From JAENVT01 sp963720775 (GTDB lineage: Bacteria > Actinomycetota > Acidimicrobiia > Acidimicrobiales > Ilumatobacteraceae): a stretch of 64,000 nucleotides of DNA. A program made the position numbers and the translations under genes. Location: assembly GCA_963720775.1 (NCBI GenBank), contig CAVRGR010000003.1, positions 310,001 to 374,000 on the forward strand, written 5' to 3'. Numbering within the stretch: the stretch's first letter is position 1; each line of letters starts with the position of its first letter. Below, piece after piece: positions 51,678 through 60,286 of the stretch. The notes beneath the pieces were generated by a model, which saw only the letters and a program-made list of their open reading frames with translations, was not told where the DNA came from and did no database searches.

Positions 51678-51793
51678 ACCGAAACTCCTCCCGGTACGGC
51701 CAGTATCCGGCAGGTAGCAAGCCATCGATAGGGTCGTTGTGCCCACGGCGTTGCCGTTCTCGCACACCAATTCTCAACGATGTGACGGACGCG

Positions 51794-52747
51794 TCAGCGG
51801 TGCTCGACTCCAGGAAGGACGCACAGCATCTCGTACAACAGGTTGGCCGCAACCAACGACGTCGTGCCCGACACATCGTAGATGGGAGCGACTTCGACAA
51901 CATCGCAGCCGACCAGATTCAGGCCGCGACACCCACGGATGATCTCGATGCCCTGCCAGATCGTGAGCCCGCCGATCTCGGGGGTGCCGGTGCCGGGTGC
52001 AAAGGAGGGATCGAGACCATCGATGTCGAAGCTCAGATAGACGGGACCGGTTCCGAGTTGGGCGCGTACCTCGGCCATCAGCGGCTCGAGGCTGCGATGC
52101 CAGCACTCCTCGACCTGCACGACTCGAAAGCCCTGTTGCCGCGACCAGTCGAAATCGTCGGCCTGGTAACCCGTGCCGCGCACACCGATCTGGGCGACTC
52201 GCGCGCAGTCGAGCAGACCCTCTTCGACTGCGCGCCGGAACGGGGTGCCGTGGGCGATCCGTTCGCCGAACATCGAGTCGTTGATGTCGGTGTGGGCGTC
52301 GACGTGAACCAACCCGACGGGCCCGTGTTGCCGGGCCATGGCCCGCAGGATGGGAAGAACGATCGTGTGATCCCCGCCCATCGACACGGTCGTGAGCCCG
52401 GTATCGAGCAACGGGGTGTAGAACGCCTGGATTCGCTCCATCGAGTCGGCGACGTTGTACGGGTTCGTTGCCACGTCACCGAGATCGTCGATCCGCAGGC
52501 TGTCGAACGGCGCGGCCCGCGTGGCCATGTTGTACGGACGCAGCAGGACCGATTCGCCGCGTATTCCGCGCGGCCCGAACCGTGCTCCGGGCCTGTTGGA
52601 GGTGCCGATGTCGAAAGGAACGCCGATCACCACCGCATCGAGCTCGTCGGGCGGCGAAGTGCCTGGTAGCCGCATGAAGGTGGTGATTCCACCGAACCGC
52701 GGCATCTCGTTGCCGCCGAGCGGTTGGGGAAAGTCGGGCGTCGGCAT
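51794..52747 (-). CDS. speB: Agmatinase/ureohydrolase family protein
   Basis: The 317-residue ureohydrolase has the dimanganese motifs SMGGDHTIVLPIL, LVHVDAHTDINDS and YLSFDIDGLDPSFAPGTGTP. It hydrolyses agmatine or a similar guanidine compound (for example guanidinobutyrate) to an amine and urea. The gene symbol assumes agmatine. On the minus strand TAGCTT ends 6 nt before the ATG, so the mRNA is likely leaderless. Confidence 0.9.
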   Translation of the reverse strand: MPTPDFPQPLGGNEMPRFGGITTFMRLPGTSPPDELDAVVIGVPFDIGTSNRPGARFGPRGIRGESVLLRPYNMATRAAPFDSLRIDDLGDVATNPYNVADSMERIQAFYTPLLDTGLTTVSMGGDHTIVLPILRAMARQHGPVGLVHVDAHTDINDSMFGERIAHGTPFRRAVEEGLLDCARVAQIGVRGTGYQADDFDWSRQQGFRVVQVEECWHRSLEPLMAEVRAQLGTGPVYLSFDIDGLDPSFAPGTGTPEIGGLTIWQGIEIIRGCRGLNLVGCDVVEVAPIYDVSGTTSLVAANLLYEMLCVLPGVEHR

Positions 52748-52829
52748 GAGCGGAAGCTACCGCATAGGTCGATCGGCTCATTGAGCGGCCTTCCAGTATC
52801 ACAATCGTCGGTTGTCTGCTCTACTGATC

Positions 52830-52942
52830 GCCGGGCTGCGGGACGGGCAACCCGGCTGGAGCAATGGCGCTTCAAAAAATCCCCCACCCCAGGGGAACGG
52901 AGGCGGGTCTTCCGTTCCCCGAGGTGGCGGGGTAGGTCCTAC
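52830..52942 (+). ncRNA. Structured leader upstream of the HD-domain gene (candidate cis-regulatory RNA)
   Basis: Several nested pairings occur in the 5' leader: GCCGGG (52830-52835) with CCCGGC (52851-52856); GGGGAACGGA (52892-52901) with TCCGTTCCCC (52911-52920); a possible outer stem CCCCCACC (from 52881) with GGTGGCGGGG (52923-52932); and GTAGG/CCTAC (52932-52942) next to the start codon. I could not match it to a known riboswitch class. It might instead be a terminator or attenuator. Confidence 0.35.
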
Positions 52943-52951
52943 GATGAGCAC

Positions 52952-53593
52952 ATGACCAGTGACATCGCCACCCAAGGGTCGGCAAGCCCAGGATCGGCTC
53001 GTACCGTGCAGTTCACCCGGATGGCCGACGGTACCCGTGACGAGTACCAGTACCTGTTCGGCTTGGAGCGTGAGTACATCTCCGAGCTCCCGCAGCGGCT
53101 GTTGCAAGCCCTCCGTCTGCTCGACAGCGGCCTTGCCGGCTACCAGTTGAGCCGCTACCAGCACTCTCTGCAAACGGCGACCAGGGCCATGCGCGACGGC
53201 GCCGACATCGAGATGATCGTCGCTGCTCTGCTCCACGACATCGGCGACGACCTCTCGCCGGAGAACCACTCACAGGTCGCCGCAGCCATCATTCGTCCGT
53301 ATGTGCGGGCCGAGGTCACCTGGGTCGTCAACATGCACGGCATCTTCCAGATGAAGTACTACGCGAATCACATCGACCTCGACCCCGATCTTCGCGACGC
53401 CTACCGCGATCATCCGTGGTTCGACAGTTGCGACAACTTCTGCGCGCGTTGGGATCAGGAATCGTTCGATCCCAACTATCCAACGGAGCCGATCGAGACG
53501 TTCGAGCCGATGGTGCGCGAGATCTTCTCGCGTCACCCGTTCGACCCGGCCATCGTGCAAGACGCCGACGCGCCGCAAGCAGCACGCATGTGA
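52952..53593 (+). CDS. HD-domain protein, PhnZ-like (paralogue 1)
   Basis: The 213-residue protein has YQHSLQTATRAMRDGAD, ALLHDIGDDLSPENHSQVAA and NMHGIFQMKYYANHIDLD. The HD pair and surrounding His residues match the HD-fold group that includes PhnZ, TmpB and myo-inositol oxygenase, which use a mixed-valence diiron centre for oxidative cleavage. An ordinary phosphohydrolase cannot be excluded. A paralogue with identical core motifs is at 62164-62709. The ATG at 52952 was chosen because the longer frame runs through the structured leader. Confidence 0.8.
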   Translation: MTSDIATQGSASPGSARTVQFTRMADGTRDEYQYLFGLEREYISELPQRLLQALRLLDSGLAGYQLSRYQHSLQTATRAMRDGADIEMIVAALLHDIGDDLSPENHSQVAAAIIRPYVRAEVTWVVNMHGIFQMKYYANHIDLDPDLRDAYRDHPWFDSCDNFCARWDQESFDPNYPTEPIETFEPMVREIFSRHPFDPAIVQDADAPQAARM

Positions 53594-53600
53594 CGATCGC

Positions 53601-54695
53601 CTAGGGGATCAAGCGCCGCACAGCGGCGAGGATGCCCTTCGGTGGGATCGGTGCCAGGCGCACGACGTCTCCGGGAGCCGGGGCGTGGATCCAATGCGTG
53701 GCATCGACGGCAATTCCGACGTGGTTGATCACGGTCTGGTCGCCATGGGTTGCCATGAAGATGAGATCCCCGGGCTGGATCGCTTCGCTGCCCCAGATGT
53801 CGACCGCAGTGCCGAGGGTTGCCTGCGAGGCGGCGTGGTGGATGAGCACCATCCCGATCTGGGCGTAAGCGGCCTTGACGAGACCGGAGCAATCGAACGT
53901 GTCGGGCCCAGCGGTGAAGAAGCGGTACGGCTTGCCGAGTTGGGCGTAGGCGTAGGCGACGATCACCCCGGCCGGGCCGAGGGTGGACTGGACCTGGGCG
54001 GGTGGCGCCGCGGGAGCGACCGCATTGGCGGGCATGGCCAGCGTTGCTCCCGGCAGGATCAGACTCGACGCAGTCATCTTGTTGACCGCCAACAGATCGC
54101 TGAGCTTCACCTTGTAGGCGCTGGCGATGCCGGCCAGGAAGTCGCCGAACTTGACGGTGTACGTGACGGAGCCGACGGGCGTCGTGTTGGTCGGCGCCGT
54201 GTTGGTCGGATCTGTGACGGCCGGTACAACAGCGGCAGGAGCGACCGCGTTTGCCGGCAACGCAAGGTTCCTGCCGGGCAGGATCAGGCTCTGGATCGTG
54301 ATCTTGTTGACCGCCAGCAGGTCGGCCAGGGTGACCTTGTAGGCGGTGGCGATGCCGAGCAGGAAGTCGCCCGACTTCACGGTGTAGACGAGGTTGCCGG
54401 CCACAGGACCGGCGTTCGGTGCAGCCGCTGTCGTGGCGGTTCCGGCTGGCAGGACCAGCTTGTCGCCAGGCAGTATCAGGCTCTTCGTGGTGAGGTTGTT
54501 GGCGCTCAGCAGATCGGGCAGGGCCACGTGAACCTTGGCAGCGATGCCGGCGAGAAAGTCTCCCGGCTTGACGACGTACTCGTTGGAGGAGGGCGTGCCG
54601 GAGTCGGCGGCCAGGGCCGGGGAGGCGAGGGTCAGGGTGCTGAGGGAGACGGCCGCAAGCGAGGCGACCGCCAGCACTCGATGGATCCGAGACAT
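53601..54695 (-). CDS. Secreted cell-wall hydrolase, three LysM and NlpC/P60 domains
   Basis: The 364-residue protein has a signal peptide (residues 1-29, cleavage after SPALA), three LysM repeats starting near residues 39, 102 and 170 (each with VK-x-GDFL-x-GIA and LILPG), and a C-terminal NlpC/P60 domain. The latter has the catalytic Cys in TFDCSGLVKAAY and His in VINHVGIAVDATHWIH. It should cleave peptidoglycan stem peptides outside the cell. The ATG at 54693-54695 begins MSRIHRVLAVAS. No gene lies in the 100 bp upstream. Confidence 0.93.
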   Translation of the reverse strand: MSRIHRVLAVASLAAVSLSTLTLASPALAADSGTPSSNEYVVKPGDFLAGIAAKVHVALPDLLSANNLTTKSLILPGDKLVLPAGTATTAAAPNAGPVAGNLVYTVKSGDFLLGIATAYKVTLADLLAVNKITIQSLILPGRNLALPANAVAPAAVVPAVTDPTNTAPTNTTPVGSVTYTVKFGDFLAGIASAYKVKLSDLLAVNKMTASSLILPGATLAMPANAVAPAAPPAQVQSTLGPAGVIVAYAYAQLGKPYRFFTAGPDTFDCSGLVKAAYAQIGMVLIHHAASQATLGTAVDIWGSEAIQPGDLIFMATHGDQTVINHVGIAVDATHWIHAPAPGDVVRLAPIPPKGILAAVRRLIP

Positions 54696-54799
54696 GACAT
54701 TCTCTCGGCACCCTAACGTTAAACCTTTACGGAAACTTGACACTTTGCCCAAGATAGCTGCTCACGGTCCCCCAGTTACCGTCAGGGCGCCCGCGGGCA

Positions 54800-56440
54800 C
54801 TAGTCACGTGGGGCGCGGCCAGCCAGGAACTCGATCGACCGGGCCACGTTGGCCGCCACGAAGCGCTCCAACCTCGGCGAATCAAGGAGCCGGGCAGCGG
54901 CCTGGAGGGGCAACATCGAGCCGCTTCGCAAGGCTTCCGAGGCAGCCGCCCGGCTGGTCTTGATGCCGTGGGCGTAGACGATGAACGCGGAGGCGTTGTC
55001 GAGCAGGGCCTCGCGTTGCAGCGACTCGCCGGCTTCGCCGACGGTGCTTGTGAACGACCGGCCGGGTTTACGCTCGGCGACGCGGGTGTGCCATTCGTGC
55101 CGACCGGTCCATTGCGCCAGGAAGGCAGTGAACATGGTCAGTCGTACGGTGTCGGGCCCTGGCGACCTGCCGTGGTGCCATCGTGCGGCGTTCGCATAGG
55201 TGAGGCCGTGAGTGATGTCGAGCCAACCGAAATCGTCGAGCAGGTCGCGTTCGCCGGCGAGGTCGTACCGCATCATCCGCTCGCTCACGGCCTGCACCAC
55301 CACATCGAGAACGCCGTCGACGCCGGCCCCGTTGCGCATGCACTCGACCACGGCGGGGACGATCGCCTTGCGGTCGTCGCCCAGGAGAACGCTCAGCAAC
55401 GTGCCGTTGTCGCGCCAGGTCGGTTCGCTCGGAAGTCTCGACAACGAGTCGAGGTCGGCACCGCCGAGGGCGCGGATGAACGGGCGAGTGTAGGGGAGCA
55501 GGTCTTCACGGGTGCCGTAGACGATCGTGGGCACGAGGTGGGGGAGCACCGTATCGGCGCGGTGCCAGCCGATCATCTCGAGGAGCTCGAAGGCCTTCTG
55601 GCAGTAGATGGCACCGTGGCCGTACGACAGCAGGTGATCACTGGCCACCGCGGTGAACCACGGCTGGAGGTCGCTCGCCGAGTAGCCGATGTCGATCGCG
55701 CCACGCACCAGTGCTTGCGCGTCCTCCAACTGCTCGGATTCGACGGCGACCCGGAACGCGCCGAGCGGGTCCCGTGGCATGACGTGGACCGGATCGGGTA
55801 GGGGATTGACGGGTCGGTCGCGCTCCGTTTCGGCGATGCCCGCGATCGCCTGCACGATCGGGAGGGCGCGCTGATCGCCTTCGTAGAGGTCCACCATCGC
55901 CAGACAATCGGTGGCCGAAGCAATCGAATGACCCCAACCGAACTCCGCTCGCGGTGCCCCGTGGTTCACCGCCTCCCACACGAGCTCGCCGGGGTTGGCG
56001 TCGGCCTGCAGGAGCCGAACCACGTCGCGACTGACCTGTCCGATGTAGTTGCGCTCGACGCCACGACGCAGGCTGGCCAGCAGCCGGGGCCGCGTCGCTT
56101 CGACGTCGGGCACGTGAAGCATCACTGAGATCGTGCCGTCGTCGGCCACCGCGGCCGGATGGGTGGTGATGTTCTCCTCGCCGACCACGCATTCGCCGTC
56201 GTCGACCCGGAACTTCCAGTTGTGCCAGGCGCACGTGATGAGGTTCCCGTCGAGCGAGCCCTGCGTCATTCCGTAGCCCTCGTGCGGACAGGCGTGCTCC
56301 AGGGCGAACACGCCTTGAGCGGTTCGCACGAGGCACAGCCGGTGGTCGTCGACCCGGACCATCTTCATCGAACCGACCGCCAGGTCGTCGAGGTGCCCGA
56401 CCGTGGTAGCGGCGGGGGCAACTGCAGGCGCGGTGTTCAT
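54800..56440 (-). CDS. Rieske [2Fe-2S] domain fused to a large unknown helical domain
   Basis: The 546-residue protein starts with a ferredoxin-type Rieske domain (residues about 12-112; ligands in ACPHEGYGMTQG and CAWHNWKF). It continues with about 430 residues of helical character that I cannot assign. That part has conserved-looking His-rich segments such as EAVNHGAPRAEFGWGHSIAS, SYGHGAIYCQ, LDITHGLTYANAARWHHG and WTGRHEWHTR, which could bind metal or heme. It is divergent from soxR with 25 bp between starts. A redox-regulated oxygenase or reductase is possible; this is inference. Confidence 0.85.
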   Translation of the reverse strand: MNTAPAVAPAATTVGHLDDLAVGSMKMVRVDDHRLCLVRTAQGVFALEHACPHEGYGMTQGSLDGNLITCAWHNWKFRVDDGECVVGEENITTHPAAVADDGTISVMLHVPDVEATRPRLLASLRRGVERNYIGQVSRDVVRLLQADANPGELVWEAVNHGAPRAEFGWGHSIASATDCLAMVDLYEGDQRALPIVQAIAGIAETERDRPVNPLPDPVHVMPRDPLGAFRVAVESEQLEDAQALVRGAIDIGYSASDLQPWFTAVASDHLLSYGHGAIYCQKAFELLEMIGWHRADTVLPHLVPTIVYGTREDLLPYTRPFIRALGGADLDSLSRLPSEPTWRDNGTLLSVLLGDDRKAIVPAVVECMRNGAGVDGVLDVVVQAVSERMMRYDLAGERDLLDDFGWLDITHGLTYANAARWHHGRSPGPDTVRLTMFTAFLAQWTGRHEWHTRVAERKPGRSFTSTVGEAGESLQREALLDNASAFIVYAHGIKTSRAAASEALRSGSMLPLQAAARLLDSPRLERFVAANVARSIEFLAGRAPRD

Positions 56441-56456
56441 CGGCCGTCACGGTAGA

Positions 56457-56476
56457 ACTTGAACCATGGTTGAAGT
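56457..56476. promoter_or_regulatory. Near-perfect palindrome over the soxR start, putative SoxR box
   Basis: ACTTGAACCATGGTTGAAGT differs from a perfect palindrome at one symmetric pair only. It includes the soxR ATG (56466-56468) and lies 17 bp from the start of the Rieske fusion gene. SoxR boxes are palindromes built on CTTGA/TCAAG-like half-sites between divergent genes, so this is the best candidate operator. TAGAAC at 56453-56458 would serve as the -10 box of a leaderless soxR mRNA. Confidence 0.55.
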
Positions 56477-56915
56477 CAAGCGGTTCTCGGTCGGTGAGCT
56501 GGCTGCTCGGGCAGGCATCGCTACGTCGGCTCTGCGGTTCTACGAGGCTCATGGTCTGATCAGTGCGGAACGCAACGAATCGGGGCATCGCCGGTATCGG
56601 TCCGACGCGTTGCGGCGAGTTGCGTTCATCCGCGTCGCGCAACGCATCGGGCTGTCCCTCGACGAGATCGCCGGCGCTCTCGACTCACTGCCGTCACAGC
56701 GGACGCCCACGCGCCACGATTGGAACGAGTTGTCGAGCCGATGGCTGCCTCGGATCGACGCGCAGATCGCCGAGCTCGAGCTGCTTCGCGACCGGCTCGA
56801 CGGTTGCATCGGCTGCGGCTGCCTGTCGCTCGACACCTGCGAGCTGTACAACCTCGGCGACCAAGCGGCGCGCCGCGGGTCGGGCGCCCGGTTCCTCCTG
56901 GGTGACCCGATGTGA
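56466..56915 (+). CDS. soxR: Redox-sensitive MerR-family activator SoxR
   Basis: The 149-residue protein has the MerR helix-turn-helix (FSVGELAARAGIATSALRFY, GHRRYRSDALRRVAFI) and the SoxR iron-sulfur motif GCIGCGCLSLDTCELYN (C-x2-C-x-C-x5-C). SoxR senses redox-cycling compounds through oxidation of its [2Fe-2S] cluster. It likely controls the divergent Rieske fusion and itself through the palindrome at 56457-56476. Confidence 0.95.
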   Translation: MVEVKRFSVGELAARAGIATSALRFYEAHGLISAERNESGHRRYRSDALRRVAFIRVAQRIGLSLDEIAGALDSLPSQRTPTRHDWNELSSRWLPRIDAQIAELELLRDRLDGCIGCGCLSLDTCELYNLGDQAARRGSGARFLLGDPM

Positions 56916-56924
56916 CGCCGGCCG

Positions 56925-58133
56925 TCAGGCAGCGACCGCGAGACCAGCGCCCATCAAGTCGACGAAGTTGTCGTGGTAGAAGGCCTGCCGAGCGGCGGGG
57001 CCCGTGTTCGCCAGGCTTGCCTCGAATCGCTCGATCGGGCGCCGGCCACCTTCCACGTGGGGGTAGTCGGACGAGAAGAGGCAGATCTCGGACCCTGACT
57101 GCTCGATGATCCATCCGACGTCCTCCGTCGGGTACGGCGTGAATCGCATCTGTCGGCGCACGTAGTCCGACGGCCGCATCGACAATGCCCGCAGGCGCTC
57201 CTCGTGGCGGGAGAACGCGTCGAAGGCCGCCTCCATCTGTCGCATCCATGAGGGCACCCACACCGCTCCCTGCTCGATGACGCCGATGCGCAGATCGGGG
57301 AAGCGTTCGAAGACTCCATCGAAGAGCATCGTGGCCAGAGTCTGTGCCGGCGGGCCGGGGATGCCCATGTAGTCGACGGAGCGGAAGTTCTCGTCGCCTC
57401 CATGGAAGTCAGGAGGGACCGGCAACCCATTCACGAAGTAGTTGGGGTCGATCAACTGGCCAGTCCCGCCGACGTGGAACACGACAGGGATACCTGCCTC
57501 GGTGGCTGCCGCCCAGACGGGGTCGAGGCCTCTGTGACTGGGGGAGTGAGCAGGTGGGCAGCCCGACGCCACCAGCAGTGCGGCAGCACCCATGGTGATG
57601 GCCTCCGCGGCGAGGTCACCGGCCCGATCGAGATCAGCCAGGGGCACGTACAGGGTGGGCAGCAACCGGGCGTCGGCCGAACAGAACTCGATCATCGCTC
57701 GGTTGTGGGCGCGTGCGGCACCTACGGCCAGGTCGAGGTCGCCGGAATGCTCCCAGGCGCACAACCGGGTGTTGTGAAAGGTGTTGAAGATCAGTTGCGT
57801 GGCAAACCCGAGGAGGTCGAGCGCCCGGCCGCGGTCCGCGGCCACGAACGATCCTGTTGCCGCGAAGTTCTTGCGGTTCATGATCTCGGCCGCCTCGGTA
57901 GCGAGGTAGTCGTTCGATCGATGACGGGCGATCAATCGATCGAACGTCTCGTCGAGATCGCGAAGTTGCTCGTTGGGGTCGCCGGTCTGGCGGAGCTCGT
58001 TGACGCTGGCATAGTCGAGCGCGGCAATGCGGTCGCGAATAGTCGCGTCGGCGTGATCGCGCAGCCAGTTGGGCGTCTCCATGATGTGGGCATCGGCATC
58101 GTGCACCACCAGCCCGGTCGAGTTGTAAGCCAT
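56925..58133 (-). CDS. Amidohydrolase family protein (ACMSD-like)
   Basis: The 402-residue protein begins VVHDADAHIMETPNWLRDH (metal-binding HxH-like DADAH) and has PVVFHVGGTG and FSSDYPHVEGGRRP near the C-terminus, the metal and catalytic residues of the amidohydrolase_2 family. It contains decarboxylases and hydrolases of aromatic or cyclic acids. The start lies 4 bp after the stop of the upstream transporter gene, so the pair is probably cotranscribed and the transporter may move its substrate or product. Confidence 0.87.
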   Translation of the reverse strand: MAYNSTGLVVHDADAHIMETPNWLRDHADATIRDRIAALDYASVNELRQTGDPNEQLRDLDETFDRLIARHRSNDYLATEAAEIMNRKNFAATGSFVAADRGRALDLLGFATQLIFNTFHNTRLCAWEHSGDLDLAVGAARAHNRAMIEFCSADARLLPTLYVPLADLDRAGDLAAEAITMGAAALLVASGCPPAHSPSHRGLDPVWAAATEAGIPVVFHVGGTGQLIDPNYFVNGLPVPPDFHGGDENFRSVDYMGIPGPPAQTLATMLFDGVFERFPDLRIGVIEQGAVWVPSWMRQMEAAFDAFSRHEERLRALSMRPSDYVRRQMRFTPYPTEDVGWIIEQSGSEICLFSSDYPHVEGGRRPIERFEASLANTGPAARQAFYHDNFVDLMGAGLAVAA

Positions 58134-58137
58134 CGAC

Positions 58138-59019
58138 TCAGTGTTGCACCGAAATGCTCGGGCGCGCGATGCGTACGACGGCGGTGCGACCGACCGCCAC
58201 GGATCCGAGCACGACGACGATCGTTGTCATGGCAGCACCCGACAGGTGCTCGCCCAGCAGCGGCCAGCCCCACACCATCGACAGGGCGGGCTGGGCAAGC
58301 TGGATCTGTCCGGCTTTGGCAATGCCGGCGCGAGCCATGCCCGCGTACCACGCGAAGAAGCCGAGGAACATCGAGAACGTCGCGGTGTAACCGAACGCGG
58401 CCCATTCCGGCACGGTGGCGTGCAGTCCGGAGTGCGCAGCCGCGGCGATGGTCACGATCCACGTGAGCGGTGCGCCGAGCACGAGTGCCCAGCAGATCAC
58501 CTGCCAGCCGCCGAGCTCTCTGGCCAGCAACGCGCCTTCGGCATAGCCGACCGCGGCAGCAAGCACCGCGAGGATCAGCAATGCGTCGGCCGCGTGGAGC
58601 GATCCTCCGCCTTCGTGGATCACGAAGGCGGCCACAGCTGCAAAGCCGACTGCGCTGCACGCCCAGTACGTGGTCGAAGGACGCTCGCCGGCACGCAGAA
58701 CCGCCAAGCCGGCGGTGGCCAGCGGCAACAAGCCGTTGACGACGGAGCCGTGAAGGCTTTCCGTGTGTCGGAGTGCGTACGCGATGAGGATCGGGAATCC
58801 GAAGATGACGCCGCCGATGACCGACACGAGTCGCCAGATCTGCGCCGTGGTCGGCCGTGGCGGCTTGACTATCAGCAGCGCGATCAACGCGAAGACGCTT
58901 GCTACGGCGGCGCGACCGACTGCAGCGACGACCGGGTCGAGCCCGCGGACGGCGATCTTGGTGAGGGGCAGGCTGAAGCTGAACACCAAGACGCCTAGTC
59001 CCGCCAGCACCAATCCCAT
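58138..59019 (-). CDS. DMT/EamA-family transporter
   Basis: The 293-residue protein has about ten transmembrane segments in two EamA repeats, beginning MGLVLAGLGVLVFSFSLPLT and with QIQLAQPALSMVWGWPLLGE near the C-terminal repeat. The residues upstream of the ATG at 59017-59019 are Arg/His-rich and not membrane-like, so they were excluded. It is the second EamA gene in the window. It precedes the amidohydrolase. Confidence 0.87.
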   Translation of the reverse strand: MGLVLAGLGVLVFSFSLPLTKIAVRGLDPVVAAVGRAAVASVFALIALLIVKPPRPTTAQIWRLVSVIGGVIFGFPILIAYALRHTESLHGSVVNGLLPLATAGLAVLRAGERPSTTYWACSAVGFAAVAAFVIHEGGGSLHAADALLILAVLAAAVGYAEGALLARELGGWQVICWALVLGAPLTWIVTIAAAAHSGLHATVPEWAAFGYTATFSMFLGFFAWYAGMARAGIAKAGQIQLAQPALSMVWGWPLLGEHLSGAAMTTIVVVLGSVAVGRTAVVRIARPSISVQH

Positions 59020-59057
59020 CGCCGCAGACGGTACCGATCGTGGGCGTTCCGATCGGG

Positions 59058-60221
59058 TCAATATTCGGCGTGTCCACCGGCAAGTGCGATCGACAGCACC
59101 ACCGCGATGATGATGCCCGTGAACAACACGGGCTGCGGTGTGAACGTGGTCGCCAGGATCAGCACGACTGCTGCAGGAGTCAGGAACAGATGCGGTGTGG
59201 ATCGCTTGTATCGACGGTGGATCAGCCAGATCACGGCGACGAAGAGTGCTACCGGCACCGTCGTGGTGGCGCCCGCTTGCCGATCCGTGAGCTGTGAGGT
59301 GCCGATGGCCTGGTCCACGGCTACTGCCAGCCCGGCGCCCGTTGCGGCTGCCGCGGCGAACACGAAGTAGTGCCCGTACCCCCACAGGAACGCGCCGCTG
59401 AGGCGCTGATCGAACGCCAGACGAAGCGATTCGGTTGCTCGTTCACGCGGCATCTCGAAGTAGATCCACCACATGCTGAAGACGATGAGCAGGCCACCGA
59501 TGATCACTGGGGCGAGGTGGGAGAGGCGTTCATCGTTGTCGATGGCGACTTGCACGCCCTCTGTCGGCGCAAGGATCGACTCGCCGAGCACGATGATCGT
59601 GAACAATCCGTATCGCTCGGCCATGTGCCGCGGATGCCAGGTGGTGCGCCCGGCCGCTTCCGCCCATACCGGTACGGTTAACTCCGCGGCGGCGAGCACG
59701 ACCAGGGTGACGGTCGCCGCCAGACCGTGGATCGACAGGTGTGCGACCCAGCCGATCTGCAGGACCGTGATGCCGATTGCATACCGAATGGCGCAACGGC
59801 GTCGAGCCGTGTCGTCGTGTGCAGCGCGGAGCCACTGGCTGACCATGGCCAGGCGCATCACGACGTAACCGAGCGTCGTGATCGCGTAATCGCTGCGGTC
59901 GAAGGCGCGCGGGGTCCCTGCGGCCATGATGAGGACGCCGATCATCTGGATGAACACCATGATGCGGTACAGCACGTCGTCGGTGTCGTAGGCCGACGCG
60001 AACCACGTGAAGTTCATCCACGCCCACCAGATCCCGAAGAAGATCATCGGGAATGCACCGAGGGCGTGTGCCGCGTGCCCCGAGACGAGCCCGTCGTGAA
60101 GGGCTGCCCCCGCCTGCGCAACCGCGACGACGAACGTGAGATCGAAGAACAGTTCGAGGGGGGTCGCGACTCTGGTGTCGTCGGATACATCTCGCCCGAC
60201 CATCTGAATGTGCAGCGGCAT
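59058..60221 (-). CDS. Low-temperature-requirement A (LtrA) family membrane protein
   Basis: The protein of about 387 aa has the LtrA N-terminus (ATPLELFFDLTFVVAVAQAG), FGIWWAWMNFTWFASAYDTDD, and VLGESILAPTEGV. It has roughly ten hydrophobic segments. LtrA proteins are membrane proteins of unclear function. The ATG at 60219-60221 was chosen; an in-frame GTG at 60239 would add 6 residues. It is divergent from the DNA polymerase IV gene. Confidence 0.9.
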   Translation of the reverse strand: MPLHIQMVGRDVSDDTRVATPLELFFDLTFVVAVAQAGAALHDGLVSGHAAHALGAFPMIFFGIWWAWMNFTWFASAYDTDDVLYRIMVFIQMIGVLIMAAGTPRAFDRSDYAITTLGYVVMRLAMVSQWLRAAHDDTARRRCAIRYAIGITVLQIGWVAHLSIHGLAATVTLVVLAAAELTVPVWAEAAGRTTWHPRHMAERYGLFTIIVLGESILAPTEGVQVAIDNDERLSHLAPVIIGGLLIVFSMWWIYFEMPRERATESLRLAFDQRLSGAFLWGYGHYFVFAAAAATGAGLAVAVDQAIGTSQLTDRQAGATTTVPVALFVAVIWLIHRRYKRSTPHLFLTPAAVVLILATTFTPQPVLFTGIIIAVVLSIALAGGHAEY

Positions 60222-60286
60222 CGCTTCAGTATTGATCACCTCAATCCGATCGACCGCTGGCGGCGGTCCGCTGGTAAGACGAACAC

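Noticed and set aside
54696..54800. A c-di-AMP (ydaO) riboswitch upstream of the LysM-NlpC/P60 gene, as is common in actinobacteria.
   Set aside because: I could not find the conserved core in the short upstream region, and the available space seems too small for the full aptamer.
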